Below, in pieces: positions 28,029 through 37,346 of a DNA stretch of 64,000 nucleotides (position 1 is its first letter; each line of letters starts with the position of its first letter). A program made the position numbers and the translations under genes. Below the pieces are notes generated by a model, which worked only from the letters and a program-made list of their open reading frames with translations, was not told the DNA's origin and did no database searches. The stretch lies in NCBI GenBank assembly GCA_963836735.1, contig CAWIKP010000037.1, positions 372,001 to 436,000 on the forward strand. Reading direction: 5' to 3'. The stretch is from JACCXG01 sp963836735 (GTDB lineage Bacteria; Acidobacteriota; Vicinamibacteria; Vicinamibacterales; 2-12-FULL-66-21).

Positions 28029-29056
28029 TCGTCGACGCGCACCAGCATTTCTGGCGCTACGACCCCTGCGAGTACGACTGGATCGACGATCGCATGGCGG
28101 CGCTCCGGCGTGACTTCATGCCGGCAGACCTCACGCCGCACCTGGCACAGGCCGGCGTCGATGCGACCATTGCCGTGCAGACGCGTCAGACCATCGAAGA
28201 AACCGAGTGGCTGCTGCGCCTTGCCGACGCCCATCCGTTCATTGCCGGCGTAGTCGGCTGGATCGACCTCCGCGCCGACGACGTCGAGGCAGTGGTCGAG
28301 GAACTGCGCCTCCAGCCAAAGCTGTCCGGCATCCGCCACATCGTCCAGAGCGAGCCGGACGATCGCTTCCTGCTCGATCCAGCGTTTGGCCGTGGCATCG
28401 CGGCGCTCGGACGGGCCCGGCTTCCGTACGACATCCTGATCTATCCGCGGCACCTGCCGGTGGCGGCCGAATTCGTCTCGCGTTTCCCGTCGCAGCCCTT
28501 CGTGCTCGATCACCTGGCGAAGCCGGAGATAAGAAACGGGGCGATCGACGAATGGGCGCGTGACCTGCGCCGGCTGGCAGGTGCGCCGAACGTGTGGTGC
28601 AAGCTGTCCGGGCTGGTCACGGAGGCAGACTGGCGAGCCTGGACGCCGGAGCAGATGGCTCCGTACCTGGACGTGGCTTTCGACTGTTTCGGCGCCGCGC
28701 GGCTGATTGCCGGGTCGGACTGGCCGGTTTGCACGCTGGCCGCCGACTACTCGCGTACGATGGCGGTTGTGCGGGACTATCTCGGGCCATTCACGTCGGC
28801 TGAACGCGCCGCCGTCCTTGGGGGGAACGCGAGGATCGTTTATCTGAGGGAATACGGGTTCCGGGTTCCGGGTGCCGGGTTCAGGGTTCGGTTCGGGGTT
28901 CCGGGTTCGGTTCGGGGTTCCGGGTTCGGTTCGGGGTTCCGGGTTCGGTTCGGGGTTCCGGGTTCCAGGTTCTCACCATCAACCACTACGGTGGTGGAAT
29001 CCTTCGGAGCGAACCAGAGCCAGAGCGTCGACCGGGGCCGAACCTTGAACCCCTGA
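28025..29056 (+). CDS. Amidohydrolase-2 family sugar lactonase (L-fuconolactonase-like)
   Basis: Starts MIVDAHQHFWRYDPCEYDWI, the HxH metal motif of the COG3618 lactonase group; later FVLDHLAKPEI (His) and RLIAGSDWPVCTLAA (Asp) complete the site. COG3618 includes L-fuconolactonase and L-rhamnonolactonase. The family normally ends near GNARIVYLR (about 28850). Here no stop follows and the frame runs through the GGGTTCC repeat, adding about 67 residues rich in GFRVRFGVPGS. Either the tail is real and repeat-derived or a one-base error hides the stop. ATGA overlap with the upstream oxidoreductase. Confidence 0.87.
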   Translation: MIVDAHQHFWRYDPCEYDWIDDRMAALRRDFMPADLTPHLAQAGVDATIAVQTRQTIEETEWLLRLADAHPFIAGVVGWIDLRADDVEAVVEELRLQPKLSGIRHIVQSEPDDRFLLDPAFGRGIAALGRARLPYDILIYPRHLPVAAEFVSRFPSQPFVLDHLAKPEIRNGAIDEWARDLRRLAGAPNVWCKLSGLVTEADWRAWTPEQMAPYLDVAFDCFGAARLIAGSDWPVCTLAADYSRTMAVVRDYLGPFTSAERAAVLGGNARIVYLREYGFRVPGAGFRVRFGVPGSVRGSGFGSGFRVRFGVPGSRFSPSTTTVVESFGANQSQSVDRGRTLNP

Positions 29057-29120
29057 ACCCTGAACCGAACCCGGAACCCCCGAACCGAACCCCGAACCCG
29101 GCACCCGGCACCAGGAACCC
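28854..29120. repeat. Heptad inverted repeat, GGGTTCC/GGGTTCG type
   Basis: Left arm of tandem GGGTTCCGGGTTCGGTTCGG units (28854-28970), a central segment of about 70 bp (TCACCATCAACCACTACGGT onward), and a right arm of CTGAACCCTGAACCGAACCC units to about 29120. The arms are complementary and could form a stem of about 90 bp. Its last bases are 18 bp from the start of the substrate-binding-protein gene. Confidence 0.88.
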
Positions 29121-29137
29121 ACAAAGGAGCCCACTGC

Positions 29138-30130
29138 ATGAAACGCGTCCTGATGACTCTGTTGCTCGCCGTCGCGGCGATCTCCTGCCGTGGCGGATCG
29201 AACAGTGGCGGAGAGGCCGGCAAGCTCACGATCGCGGTGATCCCGAAAGGGACGAGCCACGTGTTCTGGCAGATGATTCACGGTGGTGCCGAGAAGGCCG
29301 CCCAGGAGCTCGGGGTGACCGTCATCTGGCGCGGGCCGCTGCGCGAGGACGACCGCGCCTCGCAGATTTCCGAGATTGAAGGATTCATCACCCGCGGCGT
29401 CTCGGGCATCGCCATCGCCCCGCTCGACGAGACGGCGCTCGCCCTGCCCGTCGCCGATGCGCAGCGGCAGAAGATTCCGGTAGTTGTCTTCGACTCGGGG
29501 CTGAAGGGAGCCGACTACGTCAGCTTCGTCGCGACCGACAACCGGCAGGGCGGCCGCATGGCGGCCGAGCACATCGCGAAGCGGCTGGACGGCAAGGGCA
29601 AGGTGCTGCTGCTGCGGTACGCGGAAGGTCATGACAGCACCACGCAGCGTGAGGAGGGCTTTCTCGAAGCGCTCGCGCCAATGAAGGGTATCGAGATCGT
29701 CAGCTCGAACCAGTACCTCGGGGCCGACGTCGAAGGCGCCGTCAAGCGCGGCGAGGCGGTGCTGAGCAACTATCGCACCCCGGACGGCGGCCTCGGCATC
29801 GACGCGATCTTCTGCGTCAACGAGTCGACCACGTTTGCGCTGATGCGCGTGCTGCAGGATCACGGCTGGGCCGGCAAGGTGAAGTTCGTCGGCTTCGACG
29901 CGTCCGACAACCTGATCAAAGGGCTGGCCGACGGTCACATCGACGCCCTGATCATCCAGGACCCGGTCAAGATGGGGTATCTGGCGGTGAAGACGCTGGT
30001 GTCGCACATCAAAGGGCAGCCGGTCGAGAAGCGGATCGACACGGGCGTTCACATCGCAACCCGCGAGAACATGAACGAGCCGGCGATGAAGGAACTGCTG
30101 AAGCCGGACCTCTCGCAGTGGTTGAAGTAG
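29138..30130 (+). CDS. Sugar ABC transporter substrate-binding lipoprotein (RbsB-like)
   Basis: Periplasmic binding protein of 330 residues. A lipobox is present (LLAVAAISCRGG), so it is membrane-tethered. Typical blocks: IAVIPKGTSHVFWQMIHGGA, GIAIAPLDETALALPV, VFDSGLKGADYVSFVATDN and GFDASDNLIKGL. AAAGGAG ribosome site. First gene of a complete ribose/rhamnose-type importer. Ligand unknown; fucose, rhamnose or a deoxy sugar fits the neighbouring catabolic genes. Confidence 0.95.
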   Translation: MKRVLMTLLLAVAAISCRGGSNSGGEAGKLTIAVIPKGTSHVFWQMIHGGAEKAAQELGVTVIWRGPLREDDRASQISEIEGFITRGVSGIAIAPLDETALALPVADAQRQKIPVVVFDSGLKGADYVSFVATDNRQGGRMAAEHIAKRLDGKGKVLLLRYAEGHDSTTQREEGFLEALAPMKGIEIVSSNQYLGADVEGAVKRGEAVLSNYRTPDGGLGIDAIFCVNESTTFALMRVLQDHGWAGKVKFVGFDASDNLIKGLADGHIDALIIQDPVKMGYLAVKTLVSHIKGQPVEKRIDTGVHIATRENMNEPAMKELLKPDLSQWLK

Positions 30131-30182
30131 CGACTTCGCTCTCCGCCGCCGCGACGCTGCATCGACACCGCCCCGGTTCGAG

Positions 30183-31664
30183 ATGCGGGGGGTCCGCAAG
30201 TCGTTCGGCGCGACCCGGGCCGTCAATGGGGTGGACTTCGCCGTCGCGGCGGGGGAGGTGTGTGCGCTGGTCGGCCAGAACGGGGCCGGCAAGAGCACGC
30301 TGATGGGGATTCTGTCGGGTGCAATCCGGCCGGACGCGGGGACGATGATCCTCGACGGTCAGCCGTATCAGCCTCGTGAGCCCATCCACGCCCGGCATGC
30401 GGGCGTGGCGATGATTCACCAGGAGCTCTCCCTCGCCTCCCACCTCACGGTGATGGAGAACATCGCGCTCGGGGTCGAGCCGGCGCGAATGGGCCTGATC
30501 GAGTGGCGCCGCATGCGTGACGCGGCGGCCGAGGCCCTGACCCAGCTGGGCCACCCGGAGATTCGGCCCGATGCGATCGTCGCGGATCTCTCCCCGGCGG
30601 GGCAGCAGCTGGTGGAAGTGGCCCGGGCGCTCGCCGCTCGGGCCCGCGTCGTCGTGCTCGACGAGCCCACGAGCAGCCTGACCCATGCGGACGTCGAGCG
30701 GCTGTTCGCGCTGATCCGACGGCTCGCGACGCAGGGGCTCGCCGTGGTCTACATCTCGCATTTCATCGAGGAAGTGAAAGCCATCTCCGATCGCGTCGTC
30801 GTGTTGCGCGACGGCGCCAACGTGGGTGGAGGGAGGACCGCCGATCTGTCGCCGGCGATGATCGTGGAGCTGATGGTTGGACGGGAGGTCGAAGATCTCT
30901 ATCCCCGCACCCCGCGGGAGGCGGGCGAAGCGCTGCTCGAGCTCGCCGAGCTCCAGCCCGGGGGCGCGACGCTGACGCTGCGGCGCGGTGAGATCGTCGG
31001 CATCGCCGGACTGCTCGGTGCCGGCCGGACGCGGCTGCTCCGGACGATCTTCGGCCTCGAACCCGTACGCAGCGGCCGGATCAGGGTCGGCGTCTATTCG
31101 GGGCCGGCCTCGCCGACGGCACGATGGTCGCAGGGCGCGGGCATGCTGAGCGAGAACCGCGCCGCCGAAGGGCTGGCGATCGGGCTCAGCATCGCGGACA
31201 ATCTGACGCTGTCCCGTCTGACCGATCTCGGGCCGGGCTTCGTCGTGCTCCCGTCGCGTCAGGCGGCAGCCGCGAGGCGCTGGATGGAGCGCATCGGCAT
31301 CCGGAGCTCCGGACCCCGCCAGCCGGTCGGCGAGCTGTCGGGAGGCAATCAGCAGAAGGTGGCGATTGCCCGCCTGCTGCACCACGACGTCGACCTGCTC
31401 GTTCTCGACGAGCCCACGCGCGGGATCGATGTCGGCAGCAAGGCGCAGATTTACGCGCTGCTGGACGCTCTTGCTGCCGGCGGCGGCGGCGAGACCGCCC
31501 GACCGCGGGCTGTGTTGATGGTCAGCAGCTATCTGCCGGAGCTGCTGGGACTTTGTGATCGTATCGCGGTGATGTGCCGCGGCCGGCTGGGACCGGCACG
31601 ACCGACATCCGAATGGACGGAACACTCACTGCTGATGGAAGCCTCGGGCGCGCAAACCGCTTGA
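30183..31664 (+). CDS. Sugar ABC transporter ATP-binding protein (RbsA-like, two NBDs)
   Basis: 493 residues with two fused ATPase domains. NBD1: Walker A GQNGAGKST, Walker B VVVLDEPTSSLT. NBD2: degenerate Walker A GLLGAGRTR, signature LSGGNQQKVAIARLL, Walker B LLVLDEPTRGID, the usual RbsA asymmetry. The ATG at 30183 has no strong ribosome site and in-frame sequence upstream (PPRFE) could extend it slightly. Stop overlaps the permease TTG start. Confidence 0.95.
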   Translation: MRGVRKSFGATRAVNGVDFAVAAGEVCALVGQNGAGKSTLMGILSGAIRPDAGTMILDGQPYQPREPIHARHAGVAMIHQELSLASHLTVMENIALGVEPARMGLIEWRRMRDAAAEALTQLGHPEIRPDAIVADLSPAGQQLVEVARALAARARVVVLDEPTSSLTHADVERLFALIRRLATQGLAVVYISHFIEEVKAISDRVVVLRDGANVGGGRTADLSPAMIVELMVGREVEDLYPRTPREAGEALLELAELQPGGATLTLRRGEIVGIAGLLGAGRTRLLRTIFGLEPVRSGRIRVGVYSGPASPTARWSQGAGMLSENRAAEGLAIGLSIADNLTLSRLTDLGPGFVVLPSRQAAAARRWMERIGIRSSGPRQPVGELSGGNQQKVAIARLLHHDVDLLVLDEPTRGIDVGSKAQIYALLDALAAGGGGETARPRAVLMVSSYLPELLGLCDRIAVMCRGRLGPARPTSEWTEHSLLMEASGAQTA

Positions 31665-32623
31665 AGGCGGTCTGGCGCGGCGACAGCGGCGTCCTGCTGG
31701 GACTGCTGCTGGTCGCGATCTTCTTCGGGCTTCTCATCGGCCCGCAATTCTTTCGCCCGGTCAATCTCGAGCTCATGGCGATCCAGACGGTCATCGTCTG
31801 TGTCGCGGCGCTTGGGATGACGATGGTGATCGTGTCGGCCGGCATCGACCTGTCGGTGGGCTCGGTGGTCGCGCTCGCGACGGTCGTGACCGCGGTCCTG
31901 CTGCGGCGCGGCTACGATCCTGCGCTCGCCGCCCTCGGCGCTCTCGGCGCCGCCGCCGTCTGTGGCTTCACGAACGGCCTGCTGATCACCAGGCTCAAGG
32001 TCGTGCCCTTCATCGTCACACTCGGGACGATGCTGCTGGTGCGCGGGGCGGCGAAAGGCGTGGCCGAGGAGCGCCGGATCGAAGCTCCGCTCACGTGGTT
32101 GAACGATCTGCTGCGCACCGCGCGCGGCGGCGGCGGGTTCGGCGTGCCCGCCGGCATCTGGATCACGCTGGTGCTGGCCCTGATCGTGGGCGCCGTTCTG
32201 GGCTACACCCGCTTCGGCCGCCACCTGTTCGCCATCGGATCCAATGAGCGGACCGCGCGGTTGTGCGGTGTGCGCGTCGAACGCCGCAAGCTGCAGGTCT
32301 ACACGCTCGCGGGAATCTTCGCCGGCCTGGCCGGCATCTTTCAGTTCTCCCGGCTGTCGGTCGGCGATCCGACCGTCGCCGTCGGCCTCGAGCTGGACGT
32401 GATCGCCGCGGTGATCATCGGCGGCGGCAGCCTGCTCGGCGGCAAGGGCACCGTGATCGGCACGATGGGCGGTGCGGCCATCATGGCCGTGATCCAGATC
32501 GGCTGCTCGCAGCACGGTCTGCCCAACTGGGTCCAGCAGATTGTCACGGGCATCATCATCGTGATGGCGGTCGCGCTGGATCACTGGAGGCAAGAATCGT
32601 TCAGGCGGGGAGCGGTCCAATGA
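31661..32623 (+). CDS. Sugar ABC transporter permease (RbsC-like)
   Basis: About 320 residues with eight to ten membrane segments and the family blocks GMTMVIVSAGIDLSVGSVVA, VPFIVTLGTMLLVRG and GRHLFAIGSNERTARLCGV. TTG start with TTGA overlap to the ATPase gene gives tight coupling. Completes the importer. Confidence 0.94.
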   Translation: MKAVWRGDSGVLLGLLLVAIFFGLLIGPQFFRPVNLELMAIQTVIVCVAALGMTMVIVSAGIDLSVGSVVALATVVTAVLLRRGYDPALAALGALGAAAVCGFTNGLLITRLKVVPFIVTLGTMLLVRGAAKGVAEERRIEAPLTWLNDLLRTARGGGGFGVPAGIWITLVLALIVGAVLGYTRFGRHLFAIGSNERTARLCGVRVERRKLQVYTLAGIFAGLAGIFQFSRLSVGDPTVAVGLELDVIAAVIIGGGSLLGGKGTVIGTMGGAAIMAVIQIGCSQHGLPNWVQQIVTGIIIVMAVALDHWRQESFRRGAVQ

Positions 32624-32647
32624 ATCGGCGACAGCGGCTGCGAACTC

Positions 32648-32703
32648 ACAGGAGGTCAGGAGTTCAGGAGGATCGTCTGAAACCTCCTAGCTCTTGACCC
32701 CTG
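32648..32703. repeat. CAGGAGTT-type inverted repeat
   Basis: Tandem CAGGAGGTCAGGAGTTCAGG on the left and CCTCCTAGCTCTTGACCCCTG on the right form an imperfect stem around ATCGTCTGAAA. It sits in the gap after the ABC permease and could act as a transcript end. A partial relative (CTCCTAACCTCCTGTTC) lies at 34087-34103. Confidence 0.65.
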
Positions 32704-32765
32704 TGAATAATTTCGCCGGTAGCCAGCACATCGCGTCGCCAAGCAGCGAGTAACTGATCTACGAA

Positions 32766-34073
32766 ATGAAAATCACTGACCTTGAGTCTCTTGATCTCCG
32801 CTTCCCCACCTCCCGTACGCTGGCCGGCAGCGATGCCGTCCACAAGGATCCCGATTACTCGGCGGCGTACGTCATCCTGAAAACGGATGGCGGACCTGGA
32901 AGGTCACGGCCTCACGTTCACCGTCGGCCGCGGCAACGAGCTCTGTGTTGCCGCGATCGAGTCGATGCGGCACCTCGTCGTCGGCAAGCGGCTCGACGAC
33001 ATCACCGCGGACTTCGCGGGCTTCTGGCGCAGCCTCGCCTCCGAGTCGCAGCTCCGCTGGCTGGGGCCGGAGAAGGGCGTCATTCATCTCGCGCTCGCCG
33101 CCATCGTCAATGCGGTCTGGGATCTCTACGCGAAGGCCGAGCGCAAACCGTTGTGGAAGCTGCTGGCCGACATGACGCCGGCGCAGATCGTCTCGGCCAT
33201 CGACTTCCGCTACATCACCGACGCGCTCACCCCGGACGAGGCGCTCGCGATCCTCGAACGTCAGGCCGCGACCAAAGCTGACCGGGAAGCGCAGCTGCTG
33301 AAGATCGGCTACCCGGCCTACACCACCTCCGCCGGATGGATCGGGTACTCGGAGGACGGGATTCGGAAGCTGGTCACGCGAGGCGCTGGCGGAGGGCTGG
33401 ACGCATTTCAAGGTCAAGGTCGGCGGCGTGCCGGAGGACGACGCACGCCGGGTCGGCCTGGTGCGCGAAGCGATCGGCCCGAACCGGACGCTGATGATCG
33501 ATGCGAACCAGAACTGGAACGTGGACGAGGCGATCGCGCGGGTCAACGAGCTGGCGAAGTTCAAGCTGTGGTGGATCGAGGAGCCGACCAGCCCGGACGA
33601 CGTGCTCGGGCATGCCGCGATCGCGAAAGGCGTCCGGCCGGCCGGTGTTGGCGTGGCGACCGGCGAGCACTGCGCGAATCGCATCATCTTCAAACAGCTG
33701 CTCCAGGCCAACGCGATCGATTTCTGCCAGATCGACAGCTGCCGGCTGGGCGGGGTCAACGAGAACCTGGCCGTGATTCTGATGGCGGCCAAGTTCGGCG
33801 TGCCGGTCTGTCCCGCATGCCGGCGGCGTCGGTCTCTGCGAGTACGTGCAGCACCTGTCGATGTTCGACTACCTCGCGGTGACCGGAACCATGGACGGCC
33901 GGGTGACCGAGTTCGTCGACCACCTGCACGAGCACTTCGAGGATCCGGTGGTCATCCGGAACGCGCGCTACATGCCGCCCGCCGCGCCTGGCTACAGCAT
34001 CACGATCAAGCCCGATTCGCGACACCAATATCGGTTTCCCGACGGTCCAGTGTGGTTGGGCGACAGCCACTGA
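32766..34073 (+). CDS. L-fuconate dehydratase, enolase superfamily (three frameshifts)
   Basis: Converts L-fuconate to 2-keto-3-deoxy-L-fuconate. Blocks characteristic of FucD: SLDLRFPTSRTLAGSDAVH, LEGHGLTFTVGRGNE, FKVKVGG (catalytic Lys region), MIDANQNWNVDEA and WWIEEPTSPDD (metal ligands), ATGEHCANRIIFKQLLQA, and HAGGVGLCEYVQHLSMFDY (catalytic His). Three +1 shifts near 32898, 33385 and 33815 split it; at 33385 an extra CG restores frame. About 436 residues when joined. With the lactonase at 28025 it makes consecutive steps of oxidative fucose degradation. Confidence 0.9.
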
Positions 34074-34132
34074 ATACTGTTTGTATCTCCTAACCTCCTG
34101 TTCAAGAACTCGTCTTCGTTCAAGAATTGTTC

Positions 34133-35573
34133 ATGCCCGAATCGTTCCCTCGCATCGCTGCCCTGAAGACGGCTGCCGCATTTCGCGATTACCTCACGCG
34201 GAACGGTATTCCTCTCGACTTCGACGATCAGCTGGTGCCGCCGGAGCAGTCCCCGCTGGCGCAGCCGTTCGAGATGGACGGCATTCGGGTGGGCAACCGT
34301 TTCTGCGTGCTGCCGATGGAGGGGTGGGACGGGACGCCGGATGGGAAGGCCTCCGAGCTGACGATCCGGCGGTGGCGCAACTTCGGCCTGGGCGGCGCGA
34401 AACTGATGTGGGGCGGGGAAGCCGTCGCGGTACGGCACGACGGCCGCGCCAATCCCAATCAGCTGCTGCTGACACCGGAGAATCACAAATCGATCGCCGA
34501 TCTGCGCGAAACGCTGATCGGCGCGCATCGTGAACGGTTCGGCGCCAACGCCGACGGCGATCTGTTCATCGGCCTGCAGCTGACGCATTCGGGCCGCTGG
34601 TCTCGACCGAATGTCTTCGATCGGCCCGAACCGCTCGCCGCCGTCTCGAATCCGGTCCTGGATCGCCGCGTGCCTTCCGGCGTCCCGGTGTTGTCGGACG
34701 ACGATCTGGACCGGCTGGTCGAGGACTTCGTCGCGGCCGCGCGCCTGGCGTACGACGCCGGCTATCAATTCATCGACGTCAAGGCCTGTCACGGCTATCT
34801 CGGACACGAGCTGCTCGGCGCCCGTGCGCGCGAGGGCAAGTACGGCGGCCCGGCGCTCGAGAACCGGATGCGGTTCATGCGGAACGTCATCGAGGCGGTC
34901 CGCGCCGCGGTGCCGGGACTGCTGATCGCGGTCCGATTCTCGGCGTTCGATCTGGTGCCGTATCGAAAGAGGGCCGACGGTGTCGGCGAGCCCGACCCTG
35001 ATGCCGACCGGGTCGAATCACGGATTCGGTCTGACCCGCGGGGATCAGGCGTCGATCGACGACGCGGTGGAGCTGTTGTCGGCGCTGGAGCGGATGGACG
35101 TGCGATGGATTTGCGTCACGGCCGGCAGCCCCTACTACAACCCGCACACCCAGCGTCCGGCGCTCTTCCCGCCGCTCGACGGCTATCTGCCGCCGGAGGA
35201 TCCGCTGCGCGGCGTGGCGCGGCAGATCGATGCGACCGCCAGGCTGAAACAGCGCTTCCCGAAGCTCGCGATCGTGGGATCGGGTTACAGCTACCTGCAA
35301 GAGTGGCTGCCGAACGTGGCCCAGCACGCGGTCGCGAAGGGGTTGACCGACTTCGTCGGCCTCGGCCGGATGGTCCTCGCGTATCCGGACCTGCCGGCCG
35401 ACGTGCTCGGCGGAACGAAGCTCCGCCGGAAATCGATCTGCCGGACCTTCAGCGACTGCACTACCGGACCACGACTGGGCATGGTGTCAGGCTGCTATCC
35501 GCTCGATCCGTTCTACATGGCCAAGCCGGAGGCGGCCATGATTCTCAAGAAGCGGCCCAAGGCTGACGAGTGA
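34133..35573 (+). CDS. Old yellow enzyme-type NADH:flavin oxidoreductase (one frameshift)
   Basis: TIM-barrel FMN oxidoreductase (COG1902). N-terminus LAQPFEMDGIRVGNRFCVLP, FIGLQLTHSGRWSRPN, the substrate-binding pair in VKACHGYLGHELLGAR, then after a +1 shift near 34980 (NHGFGLTRGDQASI) the end FVGLGRMVLAYPDLPADV and CRTFSDCTTGPRLGMVSGCY. The latter Cys cluster is like the extra cluster-binding motif of some COG1902 members, but there is no full 2,4-dienoyl-CoA-reductase-type fusion. About 480 residues. ATG 34133 preferred over TTG 34127. Substrate unknown. Confidence 0.87.
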
Positions 35574-35579
35574 AAAGAC

Positions 35580-35729
35580 TCAACTCCCAATTTCCAACTC
35601 CCAACTCCCAAGGAGAGCCGTTCGAGACAGTCGGGTGAAAGCCGCTGCCACAAGCTTGTTGCGACGCCTTTCGCCCAGATGCTCCGAACGACTTTCCTTG
35701 GGAGTTGGGAGTTGGAAGTGGGGAGTTGA
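35580..35729. repeat. Long hairpin element, GGGAGTT-heptad type (copy 4)
   Basis: TCAACTCCCAATTTCCAACT left arm, core AAGGAGAGCCGTTCGAGACA ... CGAACGACTTTCCTTGG, right arm GGGAGTTGGGAGTTGGAAGT ending in AGTTGA. Starts six bases past the OYE stop; its right end is six bases from the stop of a TonB-receptor remnant. Confidence 0.88.
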
Positions 35730-35735
35730 CACGCA

Positions 35736-35888
35736 TCAGAAAGACAAGCGGAAGCTCAGTCGCGTCTGCCGTGGAATCCTCGCGCTGGAGATCCTCCCGA
35801 ACTCCGCCGCGGTGACCGTGACGTTGGGGTTGTTCAGGTTCAGCCGGTTGAACACGTTGAACACGTCCGCCCGGAACTGGAGCGTCAC
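35736..35888 (-). pseudogene. C-terminal remnant of a TonB-dependent receptor
   Basis: On the minus strand the frame reads LQFRADVFNVFNRLNLNNPN followed by VTAAEFGRISSARIPRQTRL and SFRLSF-stop. This is the closing part of an Oar-like beta-barrel, ending in the usual aromatic Phe. An in-frame TGA immediately precedes it, so only about 50 codons remain. Compare the closing QIGTKIIF of the full receptor at 51238. Probably left by a deletion or rearrangement next to the repeat element. The rest of the gap (35890-36060) holds two GC-rich palindromes, CCGGACCGGTCGGTCCGG at 35947 and GCGGGTCCGACCCGC at 35988, and nothing coding. Confidence 0.75.
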
Positions 35889-36060
35889 TCAGCCATCCGC
35901 AGCGCGTGATCTTCATTTGTCCCATCGCCCCTTGCAAAGGAAACACACCGGACCGGTCGGTCCGGCGTAACGGAGCGCACTGCGCGCGGCGGGTCCGACC
36001 CGCCTCCCGCCAGGCAGTGCTGTCGGCTTGTGATACTGTGTGTTTCTCGTAAAAGTCAAG

Positions 36061-36076
36061 TTACTGTAGCGGTAAA
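36061..36076 (+). promoter_or_regulatory. Putative LacI-family operator (autoregulation)
   Basis: TTACTGTAGCGGTAAA lies four bases before the LacI start codon. Its reverse complement matches 15 of 16 bases with the site at 47563 upstream of the TonB receptor. The core TTTA-CCGC-TA(A/C)A is a near-palindrome of the kind bound by LacI dimers. Overlap with the ribosome-binding region would allow tight repression. Confidence 0.6.
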
Positions 36077-36080
36077 GCCG

Positions 36081-37346
36081 ATGGCCTCGACCACCATGAA
36101 ACGGATCGCCAGCGAGCTCGGGGTGTCGATCACCACGGTCTCGAAGGTGCTCAACAATCACGACGACATCAGCCCGGCCACGCGCGCGCGGGTCATGGCC
36201 AAGGTGGAAGAGCTCGGATATCGGCCGAACGCGGTCGCGCGCTCGCTGACGCTCCGGCGCACGCACACGCTGGGGGTGGTGATCCCCGACCTGCTGCACT
36301 CGTTCTTCGTCGAGATCATCGCGGGCATCGAGCCGGTGGCCAGCGAGCGCGGGTACGGGCTGCTGCTGTGCAGCTCGGGCGAGAACCCCGCCAAGGAGCG
36401 GTCAGAGCTCCAGCTGCTCCACGGCCGTCAGGTCGACGGCATCGTGCTGGCCTCGACGCATGGATCGGGCAACAGCGAGATCCTGCGCGAGCTGCACGCC
36501 GATGGCACGGGCCTGGTGATGATCGACCGCGACGACTACCCGAACATCCCCTGCCACCGCGTGATCACCGACGACGAGCGGGTCGGGGTGCTGGCGACCG
36601 AGCACCTGCTCGCCTCCGGGCGCCGCGCCATCGCGCACCTTTCCGGGCCGCGGCTGACCCACGCCCGGCGCCGTGAGAAGGGTTGGAAGGACACGCTCCG
36701 CGCCGCGGGCATCCGCATTCCGAACGACTGGATCGCCGTGGCCGGATTCATGGAGATCGACGGCTACCGCGCGATGAAGCGCGTGTTGTCGCTGCGACCG
36801 CGGATCGACGCGGTCTTTGCGGTCAACGATCCGACGGCGATTGGCGCGATGAGAGCGATCTGGGAGGCCGGTCTCAAGGTCCCCGACGACATCGCCGTGG
36901 TCGGCGCCGGCGACGTGATCCACGGCGAGCTGCTGAAGGTGCCGCTGACGACGGTGAGCTGGTCGAGAGCCGAGCTCGGCCGGGAAGCGGCCGAGCTGCT
37001 GTTGAACGCCGCCGAACGCAACGGCGGCGAGCCGCGCCGCGTGATCGTCCCGCCGCATCTGGTCGTCCGGGAGTCATGCGGCGGCGCGGCCGGTGCGGCT
37101 GTCGGGACAGGCTGCGTTTGCAGGACGGTAGGTCGGGAGTTCTTGAAAGCAGTCTGCGGACTGTCGCTCCTGTTAAAACTCTTGCTGCTCGCTCAGCCGC
37201 GCCTTACGCCAGCACGTTGCGGCAGTAATCCACGCACTTCTTCAGCTCCGTCATTCGATCGGAGCCTTCCGGCACCGGGTATTCGAACTCGATCGTGGCC
37301 TGAATCGGCCACTTGTTGTCGCGGATCAGCTGCAGCACTTCCTTGA
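36081..37346 (+). CDS. LacI-family transcriptional regulator
   Basis: N-terminal helix-turn-helix and hinge: TMKRIASELGVSITTVSKVL, GYRPNAVARSL; then a periplasmic-binding-like sensor (LGVVIPDLLHSFFVEIIAGI, VFAVNDPTAIGAMRAIWEAG). Start chosen at ATG 36081 because the HTH starts a few residues later; the in-frame upstream sequence contains the operator. Family members end near LVVRESCGG, reached at about 37085; the remaining frame to 37346 looks non-coding and overlaps the convergent isomerase, so the true stop is probably hidden by an indel. Likely controls itself and the TonB receptor/cupin pair at 47.5 kb; effector is presumably a sugar. Confidence 0.9.
   Translation: MASTTMKRIASELGVSITTVSKVLNNHDDISPATRARVMAKVEELGYRPNAVARSLTLRRTHTLGVVIPDLLHSFFVEIIAGIEPVASERGYGLLLCSSGENPAKERSELQLLHGRQVDGIVLASTHGSGNSEILRELHADGTGLVMIDRDDYPNIPCHRVITDDERVGVLATEHLLASGRRAIAHLSGPRLTHARRREKGWKDTLRAAGIRIPNDWIAVAGFMEIDGYRAMKRVLSLRPRIDAVFAVNDPTAIGAMRAIWEAGLKVPDDIAVVGAGDVIHGELLKVPLTTVSWSRAELGREAAELLLNAAERNGGEPRRVIVPPHLVVRESCGGAAGAAVGTGCVCRTVGREFLKAVCGLSLLLKLLLLAQPRLTPARCGSNPRTSSAPSFDRSLPAPGIRTRSWPESATCCRGSAAALP

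Noticed and set aside
28854..29120. Possible CRISPR array in the GGGTTCC region
   Set aside because: Units are 7-bp tandem repeats with inverted arms and no spacers of uniform length, and there are no cas genes.
35947..36002. Two GC-rich palindromes as the LacI operator
   Set aside because: They lack the TTTA-CCGC-TAAA pattern and have no copy near the TonB receptor, unlike the site at 36061.
37086..37346. C-terminal extension of the LacI regulator
   Set aside because: Beyond LVVRESCGG the sequence loses coding character and overlaps the convergent isomerase gene; more likely an indel hides the stop. I left the end open in the feature but do not treat the extension as real.
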